DNA of 64,000 nucleotides from Methylotenera versatilis 301 (GCF_000093025.1 NC_014207.1:930001-994000), one strand, 5' to 3'. Shown: positions 28,198 through 37,392, numbered from the stretch's first letter. The notes: a model not told the origin generated them from the letters alone. Numbers and translations: made by a program.

Positions 28198-29097
28198 ATG
28201 TGGTTTAAAAACGCCTTCATTTATCGCCTAGCTTCACAAAACTCTATTACTCCCGATGTTCTTAATGAAGAACTTACTTTAAGACCACTATTACCTTGTA
28301 GTGGTCTTGATAAACAAAGCCGCGGCTGGGTTCCTTGTCACAGTGAGAAGCTAGTTCACAGTGTGAATAAGCAGATACTTTTTGCTTTAGGTGTAGAGCA
28401 AAAGCTACTGCCTACCACTATCATCAATCGCTTTGCCAAGGAGCGCGCGGCAGAGATTGAAGCTCAGCAAGGTTATAAGGTTGGTCGTAAAGAGATGAAA
28501 GAGCTTAAGGAGTCCATCACAGAGGAGTTGCTACCAAGAGCATTCTCGCTTCAGCGTACCACTTACGCATGGCTAGATACAGTGAATGGCTATCTGGTCA
28601 TAGACGCAGCCTCGTCAGCAAGAGTAGAAGAGCTATTAGAGTTGATGAATAAATCACTAGATAATTTACCGTTCAAACAATTGCATACTGCAATTTCACC
28701 AGTGGCTGCGATGACTGACTGGTTAGCTGGAAATAATCCACCAGCAGGCTTTACCATTGATCGTGAATTGGAACTTCGTGCCACAGGTGAAAGCAAAGCG
28801 ACTATTCGTTATGCCAATCATGAGTTAGAAGGTGAAGAGATTCTAAAGCACATTGCTGCAGGTAAACGCGTCACTAGACTAGGCTTAACTTGGAATGACA
28901 GAATTTCATTTGTCCTGACGGAGCAAATGCAAGTCAAACGGATTGAGTTCTTAGATATTATCAAAAATGAATCTACTGAAATGGCAGAAAATGCTGATGA
29001 GCTATTTGAACTGGACTTTACGCTAATGACAGGAGAGCTTGCTAAGATGCTTGCTGATTTGACTAATGCGCTAGGTGGCGAAGCTGGAATTTCTTAA
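28198..29097 (+). CDS. rdgC: Recombination-associated protein RdgC
   Basis: 299 residues, close to the 303 of E. coli RdgC, a ring-shaped DNA-binding protein that limits RecA activity. Characteristic stretches are MWFKNAFIYRLA at the start, RGWVPC, and LPTTIINRFAKERAAEIEAQ. The protein is a single-copy housekeeping gene of beta- and gammaproteobacteria. It has its own promoter region, with a run of T residues just upstream. Confidence 0.94.
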   Translation: MWFKNAFIYRLASQNSITPDVLNEELTLRPLLPCSGLDKQSRGWVPCHSEKLVHSVNKQILFALGVEQKLLPTTIINRFAKERAAEIEAQQGYKVGRKEMKELKESITEELLPRAFSLQRTTYAWLDTVNGYLVIDAASSARVEELLELMNKSLDNLPFKQLHTAISPVAAMTDWLAGNNPPAGFTIDRELELRATGESKATIRYANHELEGEEILKHIAAGKRVTRLGLTWNDRISFVLTEQMQVKRIEFLDIIKNESTEMAENADELFELDFTLMTGELAKMLADLTNALGGEAGIS

Positions 29098-29423
29098 GGT
29101 AATCATCCATTTAGTTGCTGTGAAAGTAGATACTTCACTCTAACTTTTGATTATCTCTTTTGGGTATGACTATCCCTTGTGGTTCGGTAGCTCCAATTCT
29201 AAGCGTCAGCTCTGAAACAATGCAACTATTTGATAAAACTATAGCCGCTATTAGGTAGGCACTTTGCAAAGATAAATGAACAGCCGATGCCAATTGCTGA
29301 CATTGGTCATCATTTATCTGAAATTTATTCAGTTGTAGTAGGTATTAAGCAAGCTTATAGCCCTGTATCCACTTCCGATTAAGCGCAGAGGAGTATTCTC
29401 GTGGCATAGGCCGCCTCATAATT
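29098..29423. other. 326-bp intergenic region between convergent rdgC and phhB-like genes
   Basis: No supported gene. One hairpin is visible: AGATAAATGA (29270-29279) and TCATTTATCT (29310-29319) match perfectly, with an inner CCAAT/ATTGG stem. It could terminate one of the convergent genes or be part of a small RNA, but it has no T-run. Confidence 0.5.
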
Positions 29424-29813
29424 TTAATGAGCTGCTTTGAGATCATGGTCGGATTTATCCCTGCTGTCGCTAACAAGCTCTAACAAGCGATTAACTTTAG
29501 CGGCCATTATGAAGTCATTTTCGTGCAGACCATTAATTTTATGTGTTTGAAACTCAACTCTACAGTAACCCCAGCCTATCATCAGGTCAGGATGATGGCC
29601 TTCAATTTCACATAACTTACCAACACGTTGAGCGAACCTCATTGCATCTTCAAAGTTATGGAATTTGAAAGTACGTTTCAACTTGGTCGAGTTGTCACGT
29701 AACTCCCAATCGTGGGCTTCAGTCAGATACATTTTTGCAACATCAGCTGTCATTGGTGGAACACCACCTTGGCAAGGCGTGCACTTTTTAGCAGTTAAAT
29801 TTATTACGTTCAT
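29424..29813 (-). CDS. 4a-hydroxytetrahydrobiopterin dehydratase
   Basis: 129 residues of the PCD/DCoH family, which dehydrates 4a-hydroxytetrahydropterin to regenerate the cofactor of aromatic amino acid hydroxylases. Active-site histidines are in EGHHPD (H73, H74) and QTHKINGLHEND (H91). An N-terminal extension KKCTPCQGGVPPM is common in bacterial members. A strong AGGAG precedes the ATG. No phenylalanine hydroxylase gene is nearby; PCD may also serve molybdopterin or folate metabolism. Confidence 0.9.
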   Translation of the reverse strand: MNVINLTAKKCTPCQGGVPPMTADVAKMYLTEAHDWELRDNSTKLKRTFKFHNFEDAMRFAQRVGKLCEIEGHHPDLMIGWGYCRVEFQTHKINGLHENDFIMAAKVNRLLELVSDSRDKSDHDLKAAH

Positions 29814-30031
29814 GATATATTCTCCTCAACCTTCTCCCTAATAAAAATAGATGATTACTCTTGCATTTACAGCAACATTAAGACCATAAAAAAGATAAAA
29901 AGTTTGTCATCTTAAGCTCTATTAAATCTAAGCTTAGCTTTGAACTAATAGTGTATTAATTTAGTCAACTTTACAAAGTGTGGCTGCCTATAACTCAGTC
30001 ACATAGTTGAGATTTCATCAGGAGATGAATC

Positions 30032-30361
30032 ATGAGCGAGTGGATTGATGTTGCAGCAGTAGCAGATTTCTTGCCAGGCACCTGTCGTAAGGTATCTACA
30101 GATGAATCGTCTATTCTTGTATTTAATCTCGATGGCCGCTATTACGCGGTGGAAAATCGATGTACACATGAAGATGCCGAGTTACTTGATGGTGTACTAG
30201 AGGGTGATGAAATCATTTGTCCGCTTCATGGAGCGCGCTTCTCGGTAGTCACTGGAGCCGTTCTTGACCCACCAGCCTATGAGAATCTGTGTACTTTCCC
30301 TGTTAGAGTCACCAATGGTTGGGTCGAGGTCGATGCTGAAGCCGAGTGGGATATCGCATAA
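30032..30361 (+). CDS. Rieske [2Fe-2S] ferredoxin
   Basis: 109 residues with a complete Rieske cluster motif: C44-T-H46 and C63-P-L-H66 (RCTHEDAELL and CPLHGARF). The size and lack of a membrane helix place it with soluble Rieske ferredoxins of non-haem oxygenases (HcaC/NirD type) rather than respiratory Rieske proteins. AGGAG supports the start. No oxygenase or reductase lies next to it, so its electron partners are unknown. Confidence 0.92.
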   Translation: MSEWIDVAAVADFLPGTCRKVSTDESSILVFNLDGRYYAVENRCTHEDAELLDGVLEGDEIICPLHGARFSVVTGAVLDPPAYENLCTFPVRVTNGWVEVDAEAEWDIA

Positions 30362-30536
30362 TATAAGAATTTACTTTTGCTATAGGTGGTCAAAACTCAG
30401 GCTGAATCAGAGCAATTGCTATCCTCATCCATAGTTGGCATCTTGTGCTCTATTAATTTCGATTTGATGCTCGAAGTTACCGTTCATCTCTATCAAATCA
30501 GTTGATAACGCTCCCCAGTTGTATGTTCATTGAACA

Positions 30537-31061
30537 TCATGGAAACATGACATGGTCAGTAGGCCAAGTGCCACTGTAGGCAGCTTCTGGATGCTTTTTT
30601 ATTACAAGCTCTCGAATCTCATTGATTCTATGAAAAGGCACTAGTACCATCATCAATACCTTCCCTCGAGAGATTTGTTTTTCAAATGGTTTCAATCGCA
30701 CATTAGGAATCGTTGTGGCTACTACTGCCGTCCAGAATCCTCCCCCCATGAAGCCTACAAGTGTGCATATCGCCAAAGTTGCAAAAGTTGGTAATGGCTG
30801 TGTATACCACCATACTGGCACTGCGAGAGCAACTAGTCCCAAAATTAGCCCTAGCAATGCTCCTAATCCCATGCCGATTTCCCAGCCTTCAATCAAATCA
30901 GATCGTTCTGAAATAGTTGCCGCTGGTAAATCGCCAAGCTTTGTACTTTCATTTGCGAGAAAATGAATATGGTTCGCGTTAACGCGCGCAAGCAATAGAT
31001 CATCAAACATTCCATGTGCGCTAACGACATCCGGTAAAACAAAATATAGTCGACGGTTCAT
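30537..31061 (-). CDS. DUF1269-like membrane protein
   Basis: 174 residues beginning MNRRLYFVLPDVVSAHGMFDD, with two central membrane helices rich in Gly and Ala (MGLGALLGLILGLVALAVPV and the segment after FATLAICTLVGFMGG) and a soluble end. The pattern resembles DUF1269 and related proteins, whose function is unknown. AGGAG 8 bp before the ATG at 31061 fixes the start, although the frame stays open to 31145 into coxC. It lies 20 bp after coxC and is probably the last gene of the oxidase operon. Confidence 0.7.
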   Translation of the reverse strand: MNRRLYFVLPDVVSAHGMFDDLLLARVNANHIHFLANESTKLGDLPAATISERSDLIEGWEIGMGLGALLGLILGLVALAVPVWWYTQPLPTFATLAICTLVGFMGGGFWTAVVATTIPNVRLKPFEKQISRGKVLMMVLVPFHRINEIRELVIKKHPEAAYSGTWPTDHVMFP

Positions 31062-31081
31062 TTTGATACTCCTATTCAGGC

Positions 31082-31906
31082 TTATAGCCAATATACAAAC
31101 ACAAACAACAATAACCAGATTACATCTACAAAGTGCCAATACCATGAGACTGCTTCAAAGGCGAAGTGGCGTTTTTCTGAAAAATGTCCAGCAAGTACAC
31201 GGCCTAGAATCACCGACAACATAATGGCACCTAGCGTGACATGAGCACCATGAAAGCCAGTCAGCAGATAAAAAGTGGCACCGTAAACGCCTGTTTTTAG
31301 GCTGAAGTCAGCCGAGAGGTATTCGTGTGCCTGCAACACAAGAAATATCACGCCTAGCAGAATAGTGAGGGCTAGTCCGATTTTCAGTTGCAAACGGTTA
31401 TTTTTTTTAAGTCCCCAGTGCGCCCAAGTCACGGTTGCCCCGGAACTAAGCAGTATGAGTGTATTGATGGCGGGGATTCCCCACGCTGCCATAGGCGTAA
31501 ACGGTGTTGTCAAACCAGGCCCTGCGGTAGGCCAAGTTGCGTGATAGTCAGGCCACAGCAATGGTGTGTGACCTAGCCAAGGTACTGAAAAGTGGCGTGT
31601 ATAGAACAATGTGCCGAATAAGGCAGCGAAAAACATCACTTCCGAAAAAATGAACCAACTCATGCCCCAGCGATAAGAAACATCTACTTGGTCGTTAAAT
31701 TTATCTGCAATGCTCTCGCGAATCACCGCCCCGAACCATCCAAACAGCATGACTGCTAGTACGAATGCTCCCGCTAGCATCAGGTAAGGTCCTGCTGGCG
31801 TGTGTTGTAGCAAAAGCAAGAAGCCGCTGGCCAGCATCAATGATGCAACTGAGCCTACGATGGGCCACCAGGATGGGGCAGGTAAGTAGTATCGGCTGGT
31901 CTTCAT
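31082..31906 (-). CDS. Cytochrome c oxidase subunit III
   Basis: 274 residues with seven membrane helices typical of subunit III, which stabilises the catalytic core of haem-copper oxidases. Conserved stretches are WFIFSEVMFFAALFGTLFYT, TGFHGAHVTLGAIM and WYWHFVDVIWLLLFVFVYW. It is 12 bp after subunit I, with GGGGA before the ATG. The assembly factor Cox11/CtaG, often found between subunits I and III, is absent here, so copper insertion must use a gene elsewhere. Confidence 0.94.
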   Translation of the reverse strand: MKTSRYYLPAPSWWPIVGSVASLMLASGFLLLLQHTPAGPYLMLAGAFVLAVMLFGWFGAVIRESIADKFNDQVDVSYRWGMSWFIFSEVMFFAALFGTLFYTRHFSVPWLGHTPLLWPDYHATWPTAGPGLTTPFTPMAAWGIPAINTLILLSSGATVTWAHWGLKKNNRLQLKIGLALTILLGVIFLVLQAHEYLSADFSLKTGVYGATFYLLTGFHGAHVTLGAIMLSVILGRVLAGHFSEKRHFAFEAVSWYWHFVDVIWLLLFVFVYWL

Positions 31907-31918
31907 GACGATTCCCCT

Positions 31919-33490
31919 CTATTTAACTACTGGCGCTATTTCAAAGGTGTGATACGGCGGTGGTGAAGGTAGTGTCCACTCCAGTGTGTCTGCACCCTCC
32001 CAAGGTTTTTCACCAGCAGCATTACCACTGCGAATACATTTAACTACGGTATAGAGAAACAGTAATTGACTAGCCCCCAATACGAATGAGCCTATAGATG
32101 AAATCATGTTGAAGTCTGCGAACTGTAAGGCATAATCTGGCACTCGACGGGGCATTCCGGCCAGACCAGTAAAATGCATAGGGAAGAATGTGATGTTAAA
32201 GGCAATGGCAGTCAGCCAAAAGTGCCACTGCCCCAGCGTTTCGTTATACATGTGACCAGTCCATTTAGGCAGCCAGTAATATACGCCAGCCATGATAGAC
32301 ATTGCAGCGCCAGAAAATAGTACATAGTGGAAGTGAGCCACTACGTAATAAGTATCTTGCAGTTGAATATCGACCGGCACGACGGCCAGTACCAGACCAC
32401 TAAACCCGCCTATAGTGAATAGACAAACGACTGCTACGGCAAATAACATGGGAGTTTCGAAAGAAATAGCACCGCGCCACATGGTAGCAATCCAGTTGAA
32501 TACTTTTACACCAGTCGGCACTGCAATTAGCATGGTAGTGTACATAAAGAACAGTTGCCCTGCTGCTGGCATACCCACGGTGAACATATGGTGTGCCCAT
32601 ACCACGAATGACAGGATAGCAATGGAGGCTGTGGCATACACCATAGAGTGGTAGCCAAACAAGGGCTTACGGGAAAAAGTTGGGATAATGGTAGACAATA
32701 TGCCGAATGCTGGCAGTATCATAATGTAGACCTCGGGATGTCCGAAGAACCAGAAGATGTGTTGAAACATCACAGGATCACCGCCGCCTGCAGCATCGAA
32801 GAAGTGCGTACCAAAGTGACGGTCCATCAATAACATAGTCACGGCTGAAGCCAACACCGGCATTACCGCCACCAGCAGGTAGGCGGTGATAAGCCAAGTC
32901 CATACGAACATCGGCATTTTCATCAATGTCATGCCAGGCGCACGGAGATTGAGTATAGTGGTGATAATATTGATTGATCCGATAATAGATGACAGCCCCA
33001 TAATATGTATCGCGAAGATGGTCATATCGTAGGCAATACCGCCTTGGATATAAAGTGGTGGGTACATAGTCCAGCCACCCGCCACAGCACCACCTGGTGC
33101 GAAGAATGAACCAAGCAGTAATAGCGCTGCCATTGGCAATAGCCAGAAACTCCAGTTGTTCAGTCGAGGAAAAGCCATGTCTGGTGCGCCTATCATCAGA
33201 GGAACCTGCCAGTTAGCAAAACCTACAAATGCGGGCATAATTGCGCCAAAAATCATGATTAACCCATGCATAGTCGTGAACTGATTAAATAAGTTTGGCT
33301 GGAAGAATTGCAGTCCTGGTTGAAACAACTCGGTACGGATCAACATTGCTAAAGCACCTGCAAAGAGGAACATCGCGAAACTGAAACATAGGTAAAGCGT
33401 CCCGATATCCTTATGGTTAGTGGTTGTTAGCCAGCGCTGGACGCCGCTAGGATGCGTATGTTCATGAGAGGGAAGGGTAACGCTAGTCAT
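31919..33490 (-). CDS. Cytochrome c oxidase subunit I
   Basis: 523 residues, twelve membrane helices. It carries the D-channel entry TTNHKDIGTLY, the active-site loop HPEVYIMILPAFG with the proton-gating glutamate and the Cu-B ligands His and Tyr, the Cu-B pair in WAHHMF, and K-channel residues in YHSMVYATASIAIL. It therefore belongs to A-type haem-copper oxidases and reduces oxygen to water while pumping protons. The start overlaps the subunit II stop by 4 bp. With the cytochrome c fused to subunit II the complex is of the caa3 kind. Confidence 0.95.
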   Translation of the reverse strand: MTSVTLPSHEHTHPSGVQRWLTTTNHKDIGTLYLCFSFAMFLFAGALAMLIRTELFQPGLQFFQPNLFNQFTTMHGLIMIFGAIMPAFVGFANWQVPLMIGAPDMAFPRLNNWSFWLLPMAALLLLGSFFAPGGAVAGGWTMYPPLYIQGGIAYDMTIFAIHIMGLSSIIGSINIITTILNLRAPGMTLMKMPMFVWTWLITAYLLVAVMPVLASAVTMLLMDRHFGTHFFDAAGGGDPVMFQHIFWFFGHPEVYIMILPAFGILSTIIPTFSRKPLFGYHSMVYATASIAILSFVVWAHHMFTVGMPAAGQLFFMYTTMLIAVPTGVKVFNWIATMWRGAISFETPMLFAVAVVCLFTIGGFSGLVLAVVPVDIQLQDTYYVVAHFHYVLFSGAAMSIMAGVYYWLPKWTGHMYNETLGQWHFWLTAIAFNITFFPMHFTGLAGMPRRVPDYALQFADFNMISSIGSFVLGASQLLFLYTVVKCIRSGNAAGEKPWEGADTLEWTLPSPPPYHTFEIAPVVK

Positions 33491-34674
33491 TTGACGGCTC
33501 CTTTTCGCAATAAGGCTACTTCTGCCGGCTGTATCTCATCACCAGTGTGATTACCCCAACTATTACGTTCGTAACTGATGACGGCGGCAACTTCAATATC
33601 CGATAATTGTTGTCCTATTGCTTGCATGGCAGTGCCAGTAATGCCATTCATTAAAATGTCAAAATGCTGGTCTTTAGGACCTAGCACGATATGGCCGTTT
33701 TTCCAGAATCCACGTTTTTCTAATGGTGTGGTAACTTCAGCGCTGGCTACGAATGGTGTGCCATCAACTAACGGTGGAAACGTACCTGCGATACCCAAAC
33801 CGTTGGCCTGATGACAGACTGCGCAACGGCTTAGAAATACCATTTCACCTTGCGTTTTCAGTTCGGTTAGCGTGTAAGTCTTCTCGCTAGTATTTGCTGC
33901 TTCAGTGAGACTTATTTTCTGGGTCTTAAGCCAATTATCGTATTGTTCGGATGGTAGCGCTTCTACCACTATTGGCATGAAGCCATGGCCAACTCCGCAC
34001 AGCTCTGCACATTGACCACGATAGATGCCAGGTTTTTCCACTTGAAACCATGCTTCATGAATAAAACCTGGAATAGCATCTTGTTTAACACCAAATTGCG
34101 GTAGCCACCATGAATGGATCACATCTGTTGATGTAAGCAAAATACGTACTTTTTTTCCTGTAGGCACCACCAGTGGGCGGTCAACCTCCAGTAGGTAATG
34201 CTCACCTTTAGCCACCTTGTTGTCAATTTGATCACGTGGTGTGCTGAGATTGCTAACATAGCGCACACCCTCACCAAGGTATTCGTATTCCCATACCCAT
34301 TGGTGACCAGTGATTTTAATGTTCATGTCTGCGTGCTCTACATTTTTCATCGCCAGTACAGTGCTAGTGGTTGGAATGGCGATACCGATTAATATTAAGA
34401 AAGGTATCAGCGTCCACATCACTTCTAGGGGGAGGTTCTGGTGAAAATTCGCTGGCTTGTGACCCAATGATTTGCGGTGCTTAAATAAGGCATAGAACAT
34501 GAAACCAAACACGACAATAAAAATAAGCAAACACACTAGCAAAATGAGCGTGTGCAAATCATAAATCTGATGGGCGATAGGCGTAGCGGGGCTTTGTAGG
34601 TTGAAGTTAAGTGCTGCCTGTGCGTGACTCGTTAGCAAACTTAAGATTGCGGCTTGGCAGGCGGCTTTTTTCAT
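33487..34674 (-). CDS. Cytochrome c oxidase subunit II with fused cytochrome c domain
   Basis: 395 residues: signal-like N-terminus, two membrane helices (about 42-66 and 85-107), a cupredoxin domain with the CuA ligands (H187, C222, C226, H230 and M233 in CAELCGVGHGFM), then a C-terminal class I cytochrome c with CAVCH at 284-288 and a distal methionine near the end (ITGTAMQAIG). This fusion feeds electrons directly to CuA, as in caa3 oxidases. Overlaps of 4 bp link it to the DUF2244 gene upstream and to subunit I downstream. Confidence 0.94.
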   Translation of the reverse strand: MKKAACQAAILSLLTSHAQAALNFNLQSPATPIAHQIYDLHTLILLVCLLIFIVVFGFMFYALFKHRKSLGHKPANFHQNLPLEVMWTLIPFLILIGIAIPTTSTVLAMKNVEHADMNIKITGHQWVWEYEYLGEGVRYVSNLSTPRDQIDNKVAKGEHYLLEVDRPLVVPTGKKVRILLTSTDVIHSWWLPQFGVKQDAIPGFIHEAWFQVEKPGIYRGQCAELCGVGHGFMPIVVEALPSEQYDNWLKTQKISLTEAANTSEKTYTLTELKTQGEMVFLSRCAVCHQANGLGIAGTFPPLVDGTPFVASAEVTTPLEKRGFWKNGHIVLGPKDQHFDILMNGITGTAMQAIGQQLSDIEVAAVISYERNSWGNHTGDEIQPAEVALLRKGAVK

Positions 34675-35153
34675 GACACAAACCCACCTAGTCTAGGTTT
34701 TAACTGGCGAGCTAGTTTTAGACGCTCTTCACTCGTCATATGGCGACCAAATTCGACTTCACGTCCATGAGACCGCAATGCCAGCCGGCGGCAATAGCCA
34801 TCAGGCATGCAATCTAATACAATTTTCGCCCAGTACCCACTAAGTTCTGTACGTTTATCCTGCCCCAGTTCATGAGTTTCTACAGTGACTTTATCGTCAT
34901 CCATGGTCAGTCGCTCAAAATCTCCTGAGTGACGTAAAACATGATAAAAACAGTAACCAAGGGCGATTAACTCAGTCACAGCAAAAGGTAAAACTGGCCA
35001 AGCACCAATTAAAAGAAAGCTGAAAGAAAGGCTCAGAAAAATTAAAACGATAATAGAAAAGACACACAAAGTGCCTGCTGGTGATAGCGAGCAGTTGGGT
35101 CTGGCTGTCACAGAGTAATGCACCGATGATGCAGTTCCGCAAATATCGACCAT
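34671..35153 (-). CDS. DUF2244-family membrane protein, first gene of oxidase operon
   Basis: About 160 residues starting MVDICGTASS, with two membrane helices (about 30-70) followed by a soluble domain containing MDDDKVTVE and KIVLDCMPDGYCRRLALRSHGREVEFGR, as in DUF2244 proteins. GAGG before the ATG at 35153 supports this start over the GTG at 35165. DUF2244 proteins are often encoded beside cytochrome oxidase genes, and the 4-bp overlap with subunit II suggests a role in oxidase assembly; no activity is established. Confidence 0.8.
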   Translation of the reverse strand: MVDICGTASSVHYSVTARPNCSLSPAGTLCVFSIIVLIFLSLSFSFLLIGAWPVLPFAVTELIALGYCFYHVLRHSGDFERLTMDDDKVTVETHELGQDKRTELSGYWAKIVLDCMPDGYCRRLALRSHGREVEFGRHMTSEERLKLARQLKPRLGGFVS

Positions 35154-35379
35154 AACGCACCTCACTTTCTATAGACACACTGCGTTGCCTATCTAGGTAC
35201 CGTTTAGCAGCTACCTCATAGTGTTTTGAGGTAGGCTATAAATAACCGACAGTGGTTTTAGTAAAAAGTTCAAAAATATCGTAATAAATCTTACTAAGAA
35301 ACTAAACTATTTCAATTTGAGAATGCCTAATTGATGCAGTAGTTCATCGTATTAAACCTTATGGAAAGGATGGATTATC

Positions 35380-35982
35380 ATGAACCCGTTGAATTTGTTT
35401 TGGTTATTCAAGTCACCTGTTAAAGGTTGGAGCCACTTAGTGCATACTAAACCTTCAATACCACAGCTTTATTTGGCACATGTAGTCCCATTTTCGTTAT
35501 TACCACCATTAATGATCTATCTTGCGGGCAATAAATATGGTGGACATCTGGTTCAGTTTTTAACGGGTGAAAAGTTGCTTTTAGTGGCTATCATTTTATT
35601 TATAATTGAATTGATAGTTGTGCCAGTAATGGCCGTTATTGTTAGACAGCTTGCGGAGGTGGCGGAAATTCACCCTAGTTATCGTGATGCGTTCACACTC
35701 GCAGCAGTTGCTCCGACACCATTATGGATGGCTCCGATATTTCTATTCATCCCCAATGTGATACTCAATCTGATTGTCATATTGATAGCCCTAATGGCCA
35801 CAGTTGGGCTAATCTACTATGGCATTCCAGTGGTATTTAGACTAAAGGATAAAGGTCACGCCATCCTCATGTTCGGTGCCGTGCTAACTGCGGGGATGGT
35901 GGCTTGGATGTTTATTATGATATCAACCCTAGTGATACTGGGAAGTGTGCAAAACTTGCAATTAGCCATGCCACCACTCTGA
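35380..35982 (+). CDS. Yip1-domain membrane protein
   Basis: 200 residues with five membrane helices and the Yip1-family pattern: PVKGWSHLVHTKPSIPQLYLAHVVPFSLLPP at the start, then AVAPTPLWMAPIFLFIPN. Bacterial Yip1 proteins are inner-membrane proteins without an assigned role. AAGGATGG precedes the ATG. It is transcribed away from the oxidase operon and stands alone. Confidence 0.8.
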   Translation: MNPLNLFWLFKSPVKGWSHLVHTKPSIPQLYLAHVVPFSLLPPLMIYLAGNKYGGHLVQFLTGEKLLLVAIILFIIELIVVPVMAVIVRQLAEVAEIHPSYRDAFTLAAVAPTPLWMAPIFLFIPNVILNLIVILIALMATVGLIYYGIPVVFRLKDKGHAILMFGAVLTAGMVAWMFIMISTLVILGSVQNLQLAMPPL

Positions 35983-36061
35983 GTTCACGTAAAGGATAGG
36001 AGTGCCAAAGTCAAAGTTATATGCCAAGTCTCAGCACATATCGTAAAGCTAAATGAAGCAG

Positions 36062-36874
36062 CTAATACAATTTTAACCAAGCACTAGGAGATTGACCAAT
36101 TTTTGATTTAAATACCCTTGAGAATACAGAGGCATTGCTATAGCCAACCTCATTAGCAACTAAACCGATGGGCTTTCCTTTTTTCAACAAAGTTTGAGCT
36201 ACCCCCATGCGCCATTGAGTTAGATAATCAACTGGGGTAGTGCCAACCGTTTCTCTAAAATGAACGGCAAAACGTGCCCGCGACATGCCTGCTTGCTTTG
36301 CCAACAACTCCAGTGTCCATTGGTGACTTGGGTCGCTATGCATGGCGCTAATGGCTTTTGCTAATCGTTTGTCATTTAATCCTGCAAGTAGTCCAACGTT
36401 GCCTGGACTACTATCCAAAATAAATCGTAGCAGTTGAATCATCAGATATTCAAATAACCGATCGATAGCCGCTTGACGCCCGCACTGTTGCAGCTCTGCT
36501 TCGTCAAATAGCAAACTCAAGGTGCTGGCTAAGCTAGGAACATCCTTGAGTGCCATAAGTAGCATATTAGGTAGCGCCTTTACCAAAAGATTATTCGTGC
36601 CTCCTAAATCAACGATTGCACAAGTGAGTTCAACATTTCCATCAAAAACAAATTGGTGTTTAGCTGGGCTAGGGTAAAAAATTAAGCTAGGTTCTTCAAT
36701 GCTCACTATTGGGTGATGGGAGGAATAAATCTTCAAACTTCCTTTTCGCACCAAGTGCAAAAAACCACCGCCCATATTTTCGTCAAACTCAATGTTGTTG
36801 CATAAAGCACCTGTAAAGAACATACGGGCACTAAATGCAAACTGATTAAAAACTCCCACTAAGCGATCGTTCAT
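36062..36874 (-). CDS. AraC-family transcriptional regulator
   Basis: 270 residues: an N-terminal cupin-like sensing domain (about 1-150, FYPSPAKHQFVFDGNVELTCAIVD) and a C-terminal double helix-turn-helix (about 170-268) with LELLAKQAGMSRARFAVHF and ANEVGYSNASVFSRVFKSKIGQSPSAW. The cupin/AraC layout (AraC_binding_2-like) is common in regulators of redox or aldehyde stress genes. It is divergent from a DsrE-family gene, and the space between holds matching half-sites, so it probably controls both. Confidence 0.9.
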   Translation of the reverse strand: MNDRLVGVFNQFAFSARMFFTGALCNNIEFDENMGGGFLHLVRKGSLKIYSSHHPIVSIEEPSLIFYPSPAKHQFVFDGNVELTCAIVDLGGTNNLLVKALPNMLLMALKDVPSLASTLSLLFDEAELQQCGRQAAIDRLFEYLMIQLLRFILDSSPGNVGLLAGLNDKRLAKAISAMHSDPSHQWTLELLAKQAGMSRARFAVHFRETVGTTPVDYLTQWRMGVAQTLLKKGKPIGLVANEVGYSNASVFSRVFKSKIGQSPSAWLKLY

Positions 36875-36877
36875 GAT

Positions 36878-36923
36878 GATACTTATTGCATGAATATTGA
36901 TACTTAATCATATCATAAGTATC
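36878..36923. promoter_or_regulatory. AraC-type operator: GATACTTA half-sites
   Basis: GATACTTAT at 36878-36886 and GATACTTAA at 36899-36907 are direct repeats exactly 21 bp apart (two helical turns, the classic AraC-family spacing), and ATAAGTATC at 36915-36923 is an inverted third copy. They lie between the divergent AraC and DsrE genes. Confidence 0.6.
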
Positions 36924-36954
36924 TCCTGATGCAGGAGAATGCATTTGTGCATTC
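36923..36954. promoter_or_regulatory. Two abutting hairpins before the DsrE gene
   Basis: CTCCTG-ATG-CAGGAG (36923-36937) is followed at once by GAATGCATTTGTGCATTC (36937-36954), each a perfect stem, 28 bp before the DsrE ATG. They may shape the mRNA leader or form a further operator. Interpretation is uncertain. Confidence 0.45.
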
Positions 36955-36981
36955 GGCACCAATTAGTTTAGGAGATTTAAG

Positions 36982-37341
36982 ATGAGTCACAAAATAGCCA
37001 TTATTATTTTAGCGGATACTGATACTAACGAAGGGTTAGGTCGCGTTGTGAACGCGCTTGCGGCGGCAGGAGAATACAACAAAGCTGGCGATGAAGTTCG
37101 TATTGTATTTACGGGAACTGGCACTAAGTGGCCAACCAGCCTAGAAAAAGCAGATCATCCTGCGCACGGACTATATGAAGCAGCGAGAGGTTTGGTTGAT
37201 GGAGCTTGTGGTTTTTGTGCAAATGCCTTTGGCCAAACTGATGCCATGAAGAAGTACGCGATTAAATTACTTACTGACAGTGGTCCGTTTATGAGTTATC
37301 GCCAATACACAGAGTCAGGTTATCAAATCTTAATATTCTAA
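36982..37341 (+). CDS. DsrE-family protein
   Basis: 119 residues of the DsrE/TusD-like fold: MSHKIAIIILADTDTNEG, then VVNALAAAGEYNKAGDEVRIVFTGTG. A cysteine pair in GACGFCANAFG occupies the usual active-site region, so sulfur transfer or thiol redox chemistry is possible, but no dsr or tus genes are nearby. TTAGGAG precedes the ATG. The divergent AraC regulator and shared half-sites imply inducible expression. Confidence 0.85.
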   Translation: MSHKIAIIILADTDTNEGLGRVVNALAAAGEYNKAGDEVRIVFTGTGTKWPTSLEKADHPAHGLYEAARGLVDGACGFCANAFGQTDAMKKYAIKLLTDSGPFMSYRQYTESGYQILIF

Positions 37342-37355
37342 AATAATACTTTGCT

Positions 37356-37392
37356 AATAAATAAGGTCAGTTAAGTACTGGCTTTATTTATT
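37356..37392 (+). terminator. Hairpin terminator after the DsrE gene
   Basis: AATAAATAAGGTCAGT pairs over its full length (two G-U pairs) with ACTGGCTTTATTTATT around a TAAGT loop, 15 bp after the stop codon. AT-rich and without a clean T-run, so termination strength is uncertain. Confidence 0.6.

Noticed and set aside
30537-31145. Longer 202-residue form of the DUF1269-like gene reaching into coxC
   Set aside because: The extra N-terminus is the reverse-frame reading of the coxC end; AGGAG and ATG at 31061 give a clean start.
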